DNA of 64,000 bases from Caprimulgus europaeus (lineage: Eukaryota > Chordata > Aves > Caprimulgiformes > Caprimulgidae): the NCBI GenBank assembly GCA_907165065.1, contig OU015524.1, positions 29,822,795-29,886,794 on the forward strand, given 5' to 3'. The notes beneath the pieces are model-generated. The model searched no databases. It had not been told where the DNA came from and worked only from the letters and a program-made list of their open reading frames with translations. Positions 13,301 through 25,300 of this stretch are shown here, piece by piece. The position numbers and the translations under genes are program-made. How positions within the stretch are numbered: position 1 is the first letter of the stretch; each line of letters begins with the position of its first letter.

Positions 13301-16300
13301 CTATTTGTCAATTTGGTAACACAGTTGTCAATCTAATGAGGAAGATCTGAATCTGTCCTAGATGTTAATACACCCAAGTCTACTAAAATAATTCCTTCTG
13401 AAGTTTTCTGATCGTGAAGATGTTGTCCTTAAATAGTAAGCCATAAGCATATATAGCCTCATGAATGCTAAGTATTAATAAGTAGTTCCATTTCCTAGGT
13501 CGATATTCTTTTTATCTCAGGATGACTCACAAAAGTGTAATCAACCAAAAATATCTCAATTTACATCCCACTTTCATTTGTGTAGCAGTGACAAGCTGTT
13601 CCATTATCTGTGGCTCACAGTGCTTCCAAAATCTGTCACAGATGCAGTAAAAGCAAGACTGACAGATATGTTCTGCCTACAGACTATACATCTTCTTTTC
13701 CTCCCTTTGGTTATTCAATTTCTAGGATGCAAAGGTAGAATTTTCTAAGACATCCTCAGAACAATGCCAAATATCTCACACTACTGAGAAAGAGAAACCT
13801 GTGTTTTATACATGCAAGGAAGATGCACAGTTTGGATCACAATAATCTCCAACAGAGGACATCAAGGTGCAGTTTCCAAAAAAAGACTGACAGATATTTC
13901 ATAAAAGAACATATATTTAACCTAAACTTTTGCAAAAAATCTCAAAATTATGCAACACTAAACATCTCACTGCAGGTTTAAAAAAGTAATTTGTAAGAGT
14001 AAATAAGAAATAAAAGAATCACCCCAAAATTTTAAAAACTCAATTCTTTGAAGAATGGTGCTAGAACTCCCCAAATACAGCCAAAGGCATGATCTTTTCA
14101 GCACAATGCTACAGCAGCTGGAAATACAGAGTAAGACTCATCCACTTGCTAATTTAATCTAATCTAATAAGTATTCATTTAAATTGTTTTCTTAACATGA
14201 CGAGACATGTGAGGTACATTTCAGTATGCAGCTGTCTATAGGGAAAAAAAAATAACTCTGTAAGAATATGTATCCATGCAGACCTTTCATTGACACACCA
14301 CCAACAGAATTCATTCTTCACCCCGTCAGGAATGTTGACCTTCACTGTCAGGATCTTCAGATTTTCCCCTCGGTTAATGGCCAGAATCTGAGTGCAAACA
14401 TAAATGGCAGAGACAGATGACACACAAAATATCCAAAAGATAAACTTATCAACATTTGTGTACGCACTTGCTTGACATTCTGTAGCAAATCATGATGGTG
14501 GTAGAGTAAATCAGTTCACAAAGCGCTAGCATGTACAGATAACATCCACAATTTAAACACAGATTAAATCATGCTGTGGCATAACAAGTCATACATTCTT
14601 CCTGGAGTCTGCAATCTCAAGATCCATTTTATCTTAAACACACTTATAATACAAGTCAGCATGAACTTAGTTGGTGGATTAATCTTGTTTAATAACCCAA
14701 ATTAAAACTCAAGAAATTAATTGAAAAGTTATTCCAATCAGAACTAGAGATCAGAAAGGGAAAAAGTTAGTCCTAAGCTTCAGGCTTAATTTTGCTTTCC
14801 AAGATCAATCCAAATTTAAAATTAATTATGAATCAGAACTTGTGACACAAAAGTAATCAGCCTAATTTGAAAGGGGATGAATTTTTGAGTTATTAACATC
14901 TAGTTCATAAATAGCTGAAAATATTGTAGATATACTATTTACATTAATGCTCCAGCCTTAAAATGTATTCACATACTTCTGGCAGAGTTATATGTACAAT
15001 TGTATATTCATGATTTAAAGCTAAATCTGGTTGTACACATGCTATCTGCACACAGTTCTATTTTAAATGGAAGCCTGTGGCTCCACATTTAAAACCAGGT
15101 TCACAATACACATGGTGGATCCTGGAGGGTACTGGTGGGTACCTATTAGTCTAACCTCTCTGTGAAGACCATGAGTGTTCACCTGAATCATTCTTTATAG
15201 TATTTATTAAGAAAACTCACTGGTCAAGAGATTTTAGAAACAGAATTAACAGTTAGAAGCAGCTACAAATAAAAACCACACATTTTAAGATTTCATTTTC
15301 CCTTACAAAATACTTCAAAGGGAAAAAAAAAAAAAAGAAACCCCAAACTGCTAGAAGTTGACATTCCTGTATGACTACACATGTTGCTGTATGTAGCAGG
15401 CCCTGAGCACTGTCACAACAGAGCATTCTATGTCAATCATGAACTTTAATTCAATCACTAGCTAACTCAGACATGTCACATATGTTAAATACAATGGTTT
15501 AAAATGACTCCAGGACATAGTACCAATTTATATTCCTCAGCCTTACTGCTCCTGTGACATACCAGGCCTGACATATCATTGAACAACAAAGTTCATAATA
15601 AAGATTGCATGTGAAATATTATAGCATCTGGTACCTTGACTGCCAAAGCAAATGTTTTCATGTACAGATTAGAAAGACACACTTTAACAAATCAAATGCT
15701 TTCACATTTATTCAGATTTTTTTTTTTTAAGAGAAAAAGTTAAATGTCAAGCTAAAATGAAATCAAAATGATGCTCACAACAGAGAATGTATCTGATTGA
15801 ATTATAATGTCATCATTCAGCATGCTGTTAGCAGGGTCAGTATTTGCATCACATTTTGTTTCCTGGCACTGTGTCTGCAGAATATGTCAGTCACCTGAAC
15901 TTAAACCAGCTGTATTGCAGTCACTAACATTTTTTCATTTTTATTCTTTTACAATGTGCCTATCTTGTTCTAAGTGGCATGTGTTTAGAAAAGAATTATC
16001 GTCCAAGAAATGTTCAGTTAAGGAAGTACTGAATTTGTCACTCTAAAATAATAAAGGTGGGCTTGCTTGGGGGTTTTTTCAAGTAACAGGTTCAAATATA
16101 GCTATTCTAGACACAAAATAAACTTTCAGTTCTGGAGAAAAACTGTTTTTATGCAAGACTGGAACAGATCCAGGGGAAGGGTTAATAAAAACAACATACG
16201 TTTTTAAGAGAAAGTAAGAACAATAATTTGATCTAGTCACAAGATTTATCAAAAACTTTATTCGATTTATCAGAAAAACACAGCATCCTTCACATTGCAC

Positions 16301-19300
16301 AGCTCTCCCCTCTGTTCCAGATTTACTTAGACACACTGAATAAGGTTTGCATATTTTGCCAAGGACTTTAATTTCCAATTCCTTTTTAAGTATGAGATTG
16401 AAAATAGAGTACTTGCCTCAAACATTACACTTTATTCATTTCTTTTCCTCCTACCAGTTCAGTCTTCTCCAAATAGAGGAAAGCAACCCCAAGGCATACA
16501 CAAACACTAAACCGTTTAAAATTAATCAAAAATTCAAATAAACTCTTGAAAGACTTTTTTTTTTCCTTAGTTATGACAGTGTTGGCATAGCTACCCAACT
16601 ACATCCTAAGAGTCCAGTCAGGTTCTCCTTGCTGCCAAAGGAAGGAACTGTGGCTGAACCTCCCAACAGCAAAATGTTCCAACTGGAAACCCCCACAGGT
16701 ATCCGATCATGTCAAAATCTGGAGTCAGGCTTTTAAAACAAATAAGGTTTTTTTCCTCATTTCAGGTTCAATATTTTAACTCTTTCAGTCAGACAACCCA
16801 ACTCCACACCAGTCCTGGTTACTTTATGGCATGGCTCAACACACAGACTGACAATGGCACAGAAAGTAACCCAGAGCCACAGTGTGGGCAACGACAGCAG
16901 CAGAACTGCAGAGCCAAGCTGCGGCTTACTGCGCATCAGTTTACCTCACTGTAATACCCGCTGCAGGGCACGCTCGTGGCTACAAATGCTTTGGTCTTAA
17001 AGACACCTTACTCTCTTATAGGCAACATGCTAGTCTACTGCCCATCCCCTTTACTCAACGTAAGCTAGAGCACAGTTAGGGCTGTCCATAGCCCTTTCAG
17101 AGTACTAGCACTTCCATACTCAGGCGATGACCAGTTTCTGTGCAATTTTTTTTATGGAATGCTTTCTTTGCAACGCTGCAAAGAGGTGATTTAAAGTTGA
17201 CTTGTACTTTTGCCTCTAGCTATATGTGTTCAGAACACTTGTCTGTGCACAGTTACCAAAGGAGTAGAGGTGGTCTTCAAAATAAGTTAATTTTGCAAGT
17301 GTTCTTCAGACACAGCTATTTAACCTGCAGTCCCATGGGATTAATAAATTTTATAAATCCCTCTGAGTTTCAGGCTGCCCTGTATCTTTTTTATGTATAA
17401 GCATCTTTCAAAAATCCTGAATCAAACCAGATAATTTCTTCACTTGAAGACATCTACACCTCTCCCAAAGTACATTCAAGAACACATTTTTTAACCAGCT
17501 TTTTGAGTAAATAAAATAAGTATTTCTTCAAAGTCTTAGATGAAGGAGAAACTAAAGACTTTTAGGTATTAAAAAGGCTGGTTATAAACCAAGAAATAAG
17601 AGGAAAAATAAAGGTAATTTCCATAAGCAGCTTAGTAAGGTCAGGTAATAAAGAAATTGAAGGTTATGAGAAAGACTTAAAAGTACAATATTAGGGTTTA
17701 AGCTTATGAAAGGCATGGTAGATAGAAAAAACACATTTTCTTTCCTTATTTCATCATCAAAACACGAAAGGGAGACAAGGAAAGGAACTGGAAAACTAAC
17801 AAAGAACAAAAAAAAAAAATCAACAGAAATGAGATGTTACAGTATTTTTACAAAACAGGGAACTCTGCAAGCTACACATGCCAGATGATCATAAAATGCA
17901 TTTTTTTCCTGGACTAGTGCAAAAGAGCCCTGACACACCTCAGGCCCTGAAACCTCAATGAAGCACAAAACTCAGATTTTTAAAATTCATAGCAGAGAAA
18001 TATTCAATGTGTTAGAATAGGCAATAGGGGTAACATACACATGAAAGACAACACATAAGAGTGCAAAAACATCCTGGGATTACAGGACTACTAGCTGTAA
18101 GAACAGTGGGGAGCCAGAAGCAGGGGTGGGGGAGAGAAAAAAAAGAGCCATTAAGGTTACTGTCAGACACAAGGAGAAATAAACCAAAACAGATCAAGCT
18201 AATTTTAACATCATCAGACAAACTAAGGACACATCCTGGATAAGAAACAGTGCTGCCACGCGGTCAGAGCACTGATCAGGTTTGGCAAATCTGGTTTCTG
18301 TCTGAGCAACAGTTTTCTTTATGTAAAACAGAAAAAAAAAGGATGCCTTGAACAAGCAGTAAATCATACCATCATCCCAGAAAACACTTGTGTACCCCAT
18401 ACACTTTGCATATCTCAATATTCACTGGCCTCAGAGCAGAAAAAAATAAACAGGCTTTGACAGTCAAAGTATTAAGGTAACAGTAAAGCACCCAACAAAA
18501 AAATCCATGCAGCACAACACTTAATCTCCTGATGAATCGACAAATCTTTCTGATGTCACCACAGTAGTCTTAGCTTGCTCTATTGACTTTTCCAGACTCT
18601 CTAGAAGCAAGTTTTCACCAAATAATTACTGATATGAACACAGTAAGTGTTCATACTTAGTAGAAAGAGAAAAATTACACGTATCTCCAAACACCTACAG
18701 AGGACTTGTATTAAAATCACTTGTAGTAATTTAGTCTTTCACCTAACAGCATCCACATAGAGAGGTGGGGGGAAGGTTTAAAATTAGCCCATACATGTTG
18801 CGAAATGTTTCTTGTAGGAACTTAATTTCAACACATGCAAAAAAATCCTTTATTAATTCAAAATATCATACTGTTTTAAACAGCAAGCAGAGAGAAAATG
18901 TGAACATATAGATATAAAAGGAAAGGCATTCTGCTGTAAAATAAGGCAGTCTTCTAAAGGAAAAGGATGTTTCCGGTTGAAAGCAGCTAAAAAGGTCTTT
19001 TCTGTGTGTTTTCTTGCTTGTTTGGGGTTTTGTGGGGTTTTTGTTTGTTTGTTGGGTTTTTTTTTGCTTGGTTTGGTTTGTTTTAAGCTAGGTAATTGTG
19101 ACCAAAAACAGAGACAATTCACTTGATGATTATTAACGAATCAGGGTAAAGGTCTTGACAGTTGCATTGACTGCATCACACTTCAGCCTTTGAACTTCAG
19201 CAACTGGGGCAGCCCAGCTATCAAGTCATCAGATTATCTAGTAAATTTGCTTTGTCTCTCTTTTCTTTTTCTAGTCACACAGGTGTAGACTTGGGGCTTA

Positions 19301-22300
19301 GGATAGCCAAAGATGCTTCACTGAAAGGAATACTGATGACTTGCAAAGCTAATCTGGTTTTGGACTGGTGCACTGGATGTTCCCCTAAGTCGTTCTAATT
19401 CCACTGTTCAACTTTTACAGGAAGTTGCTGCTGACAGGAGCTGCTTTTGTAGGTCACCTTCAACTTCAATTTTCTGGATCCTTCCTTGATACTTTGCACT
19501 AGTTTCACCTGACAAATTTAGTGCCAGGTGGCTCAGAGAACACTAACTTAGTGTTAGTGTTCAGCTGTTTGTACAGCAAACATCCAAAAGAAACAAAGAA
19601 TAAGTTTATCCAAGTTTGTTTCAAATACTTGAACTCCAAGAAGCTTCCTCTACTACACAAATACCCCAATTCTCACCCTTACAGACCTTAAGTTATCACT
19701 TAGCCTTTATCCCCTTATCTCCTTCCTGATAACACTTGCTATACACCTGTAACTGCAAGAAGGGAGGGAAGGCATGACACATGCTGAAAGTAAATCACAT
19801 CAGTATTGAAAACTTTGATTATAAATATTTGTTTAATGAGAATTAATTAGACAATTGACATATTGAATAAGCAGTCCTCTGCTCAGTTTCTTAAGACAGA
19901 GATTAACAGCCTAGTCCTACATTTAAAGAATTTTAAAGTCTTTATTATCTTTAATAACTGAAAAGCAAAATCAAGTACCTTTAGAATCAGTTTTAAGCAA
20001 AAAAATTCAAGGGCAAAGACACCTTTGCTATAGTAAAAAATTTTAAGGAAAAAAATACAACTTTTCAGGTGTACCTGATGATGCTGAATGTTCTTTATAT
20101 TGCAAGAAAACTCATGGTACAGTTGGAATTTATCGATATCTTTTTCATTTCCACTTTTGGACGACACTTTTGCCAAGGCTGACTGGATACAAATGTACCT
20201 TTGCTGACACCTGAATAAAAGAAACAAATGTTGCTAAGGTATTTTAGCATAAAGCTTGTAACAAGTCATGAGTGCTTGTATTAAATAAAAATGAATTTTG
20301 GAGTCTGCCCAATTACAAGTTATGTTAACTCCAGTTACCCACGGAACTGTATTACATATCATAATGCTGAGACTGATATAACACATACTGACTGGAACAT
20401 AGCAAGAGAAGAAATTCAAGCAGACCTCAGGAACACAGCCCTTCTCCTGAAAGGAATGGATACTCTAAATACAACATCTACACTTCAGTTTGGTCAGCTA
20501 TTGGTTCAACTTCACACAACAAATTTGGGAAAGTTGCAAAAAAGTTAAAGCAGTTACCTATTTTATAGAAATGCAACATCATTCTAGAATTTACCAAGCC
20601 TCAGAATTAATTTCTTGCTTTGAGCACTTAACATCCATAAAACTCTTCATTATTTTTCGGAGTAGCAGTGATCCCAAACAGATAGCTGCCCAAATGCTCC
20701 TCATGATTATTATACACACAACACACTTTAGATCAACAGGATATATCTGTGGAGCACTGTGTATCAAATGAAGGAGCTTCCAGTGGTCAAAAGAATGAAA
20801 GTGATAGTCTGGTAGTGACAGCACATCCTTTGCAAAACAATCCCATCATCGAAATTATCACATTACTGTGCTCTAGCCTTCTGATGAAGCTGGCCACTAC
20901 TCACAATAAACAGCCAACAAGAGTCAACTAAACATAACTGAGCAGATTCAAACCAACACTGCATGCTCCTAAGGAGGTATCTGTTCTTTGATAACCCTCT
21001 TCTGTACCAGATGGTAAGCAGCAGAGGGAAAAAAAAGAAACAAACCACAACCAAGCAACTATTACTGTCACATCAACCCCTTAGACATGACAAAACCTTG
21101 AAGTCATTATGTGACGTAAGAAAACTTAAAGTCAGCTAACATAGTCAAAGGATCAGTAACTCCTGCTTTAAAAAGTCACATTCACCTGCCTGATTGACTT
21201 CCAATGCCAAAATCAACCATTACTGCATGCTAACTACACTGACTGATATCAAGCAGTACATATTGGAGCAATAATGAATAAATAATAATAGTAAATATTG
21301 GAGCAGATACACCACTGGAAAGACACAGCTTGAAGAAAGTGCAAGGAAAGATACAGTCAATATGGAACAGTCTTTGGGCATCACCATGTCATGCCATGCA
21401 ATCTCATAGTAACACTGTTTTCACATCATTAAAAAGAATTAATTACTGTATTGGGTTTGCGTGGCAAGGTTTTGGTAGTGCCAAAAACTTCCCTTGTGTC
21501 TGACAGAGCCAATGTCAGCCAGCTCCAAGACAGACCTGCCACTGGACAAGGCCGAGCTCAGAGACGGTGGTAATGCCTCTGTGATCACATATTTAAGAAG
21601 GGCAAAAAGTTGCTGTGCAACAGCAACTGCAGCCAGAGAGAGGAGTGAGAATATGTGAGAGAAACAGCTCTGCAGACACCAAGGTCAGCAAAGAAGGAAG
21701 GGGAAGAGGTGCTCCAGGTGCCAGACCAGAGATTCCCCTGCAGCTCATGGTGAGGACCATGGTGAAGCAGGCTGTCCCCCTGCAGCCCATGGAGGTCCAT
21801 GGTGGAGCAGATACCCACCTGCAGCCCAAGGAGGACGCTACGAGAAGCCCATGCAGGCTCCTGTCAGGACCTGTAGCCCCATGGAGAGACGAGCTCACAC
21901 TGGAGCAGGTTTGCTGGCAAGACTTGTGACCCCGTGGGGGACCCACACTGGAGCAGTCCCTTGCTGAAGGACTGCACACGATGGAAGGGACCCATGCTGG
22001 AGCAGTTCATGAAGAACTGCAGCCCGTGGAAAGGACTGATGTTTGAGAAGTTTGTGGAGGACTGTCTCCCATGGGAGGGACCCCACGCTGGAGCAGGGGA
22101 AGAGTGTGAGGAGTCCCCACCCTGAGGGGGAAGGAACAGCAGAGACATATGATGAAGTGCCTGCAATCCCCACACGCCATCCCACTGTGCTGCTGGTAGG
22201 GGAAGAGGCAGAGAATTTCAGAGTAAAGTTGAGCCCAGGAGAAAGGGAGGGATTGGGGGAAGGTATTTTAAGATTTAGTTTCATTTCTCATTAGCCTACT

Positions 22301-25300
22301 CTGATTTGATTTGCAATAAATTAAATCAATTTTTCCCAAGTCTGTTTTGCCCATGAAAATAATTGGTGAGTGATCTCTCCCTTTCCTTACCTTGACCCAC
22401 AAGCCTTTTATTATAATTTCTCTCCCCTGTTCAGCTGAGGAGGGGGAATGATAAAGTGACTTTGGTGGGTACCTGGAATCCAGCCAGAGTCAGCACACCA
22501 CAATTACATATCTGCACACTAGGAATCTGAATACTGCCATGTGACCAGGAAAAATTAGAAAATAATAATAATAAAAAAATCAAACTTACAATTTCCTAAT
22601 AAAATCCAGTGTATCTTTATCTTTAGCAAAGATGTCAGCTAAAATATGCTGTACTCCAGCTTCTACTTCCTGGATAGTTGAAAGTCCTTAGAAGAAAAAA
22701 CAGTTAATAATTATTAAAAACACTAATATGAAAAATTACACAATCACGCAAGCACCGATAAAATATATACAAGCTGAAAGAAAATTAATGCAAGATACCT
22801 GACTGATTTGCAGGGGTTTCAATGAAGAAATTTAGTTCATTAGAATTTTTTGAACTAAACTTTCCAAAATATCTGAAACAATTTTTAGTGAGCCTTAAGC
22901 AACCAATGCAGTATCATAAATACACACTACATTAAGATGAGATAAAAATAATAATTCTGTGACTTTGATACTAACACATCTTGACATTGGCAAATTATTA
23001 CAACTGTAAAATGGGATATGCAAGTATAATTTTTGAAGTTGTAAAAAAATTAGTAATTGCAGCACAAGTTTACACATTTTGCTACTGATATAGAAACTGC
23101 CTAAAATCTTTGCAGCCAATCCTCTTCTTTCTCTTTGCAGTAGTTCTTCTATATTTCCACTGGTTTGTAGCAGGATTTTGCACAGAGACGTTTCTGAGGT
23201 CAGGGTACCCTCATCCTCTCCCATGAAACACTGTTCAAACAGTGAAGTTATGTCTCCATACACAGAGATCTGATAACAGAATCGTTCAACTTTCCAACAC
23301 ACAGAACCATCCCCCACTCCAAAAGACCAGAAAAGGTGGCACAGTATTCTCCTTAGCACAGCAGTTGAATTGGACCAGAACTAGAAGGTAATGAAATAAA
23401 ACTGACATCTTGTATTTTTAAATCCATATGCCTAACCCTTTTTCTAGCAATGGTCATTAACAAGTGCTTCAGAGCAAAAATAATCCTAGAGTCGCAGGTG
23501 CAGGTTTAACTGTCTCCTTCAATAAATACCTCGTGTTTTTTACTCTGCTGCCTGATAGACTACCAGTATCTTAAAAGAGCTTTATTAATACAATTGTTTT
23601 AAAAAAATGTATAGCTCTAATAGATAATTTTTATTGAATCCAGAACCTTGCTTCCAATTGGGCTGTAGAGTTACACACTATAAAAAAATTAATCTTGCCC
23701 TTTTTTTAAAAAAGGGAAGCTAAACTTACCTCCCAGAAAGAAAAAATAAGTGTGAGAAAAAGACTATGTTATTAATGCCTCAACTGATCAAAAGTTGTGG
23801 AATTTGTCTCTTTACACCTATGAGTTAGTGTTTCGTATGGTAAAAGTAATGTAGCATCAGAATACAAAGCTAAGGGAATTATAAAACATGCATTATACTG
23901 AATATTAATTATTATGAGACACCCAAGTACCAGAAGTGTATATGGCAATATTGTTTTAATTCTAGCAGAGAATTTGAATGCAATAGAACAGACCAAAACC
24001 AATCAGGATTAAAGAAATAATTTTAAAAGTTCCCATTCAACAAGCACCACTCACATGGGCATTGACTGTGTCCATTGTAAAAACAGCACATGCTTGTTAA
24101 ATTAATGAAATATCAGACCATGTATACAACTAAAAGGAAGAACAAAATTTTCTGGTGAGCCTACTTCCATAACTTTGAAATACCTGGCTTTGAAACATGA
24201 ACTGCTGTTTTTATTTAATTTTATTTTTAGAATAAATTTAAAAACCCTGAGATTTTAAAATAACTGAATATTAAGATTTGATGAAAACTTCTCTGCACAG
24301 CAAATAGCTCATCCCTTTAGGATAAATTCGCTCTGATCTCAAACCATACATAGGTTGTCAACCTGTCTCTCACATTGATAAAAGTGACCCAGTTCATAGA
24401 TGAATGTAACTTCTGATACGCCTTTCAAATGATAACCATTATATAAACCTAAGTAATATTATTTTTAGCACAAAATTTAAAACAGATGTACCAATTCCAA
24501 GAACTGAAGTGTTTATGCTGCAACAAATAGCACTTCCTTCTGAATGCACCCTAAATAGTTTATTTGAACTTTTACCATGAAGATCTTAATTTGGCTTTTT
24601 AGACTCAGAATAGTCAGATACATGGTTGCAATATACTGCTGGATGAAAGAACAATATATGTCAAAATGCAGTAAGTAATCAGAATATTTGGTAACTGATT
24701 TTCAGTCAAAGTTAGGATCATTTTTAAAACAATATTTAAATAAAATAAAAGAACAGAAGCAGGAAGAGTAAGAGTCAGCCTCACCAGTACATTTACCACT
24801 TTTAGGTTAAAATTTAAAAAAATAAATGTTGGAGCAGGGAAGAAAAGCATTTTTCTACTTTAACACTATAAAGAAGGTTGCAGCAATCTTTGTATTTTAT
24901 TGCCAGATATTGCCCCCTACAGATTTATCTGTAACTACATTCACAAAGAAATACAATTCTGCAGTCTATGTGTGACAATCATACCGTTAAAGTTCTTACT
25001 CAAATTTCAGACATAACATCTCCTCCAACCCCTACCATGATTCAATAGCAAAAAGTCTCCTACTCAATCCCAGTCACAAGGCCAGTTTTTATTAAGATGT
25101 GTTTTAACAGGTGACATTTACTTCAGTAAAAAGTATGAGCATAAGCCCCTTGTATAGTCAGTGTTGAATCTTCAGTAAACAATTCAAGTAAGAGTTGAAC
25201 CATGGAGAGGTCTCAGGTGTGCAGTGCAGTTCCCTCTCTACCAGCAGTAAATACAGATGTCAACTATAACATCTCCAGACTTCTGTCTCCTGGTATGCCA

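Larger units (their letters stand above)
9960..14283 (-). other. SRBD1 intron 10
   Basis: AT-rich intron with low-complexity A/C-rich DNA at about 10530-10612 and T/G-rich DNA at about 11190-11262. A 124-codon plus-strand open frame at 11616-11990 has no recognisable similarity or splice context and is treated as chance. Confidence 0.65.
20211..22589 (-). other. SRBD1 intron 8, holds a solo LTR
   Basis: The right half is the 1056-bp solo LTR listed separately. The left half (20211-21441) is AT-rich with no recognised element. Confidence 0.7.

Noticed and set aside
21585-22294. Several 80-130 codon open frames
   Set aside because: They lie within the solo LTR and follow its internal repeat unit; no retroviral protein motif.
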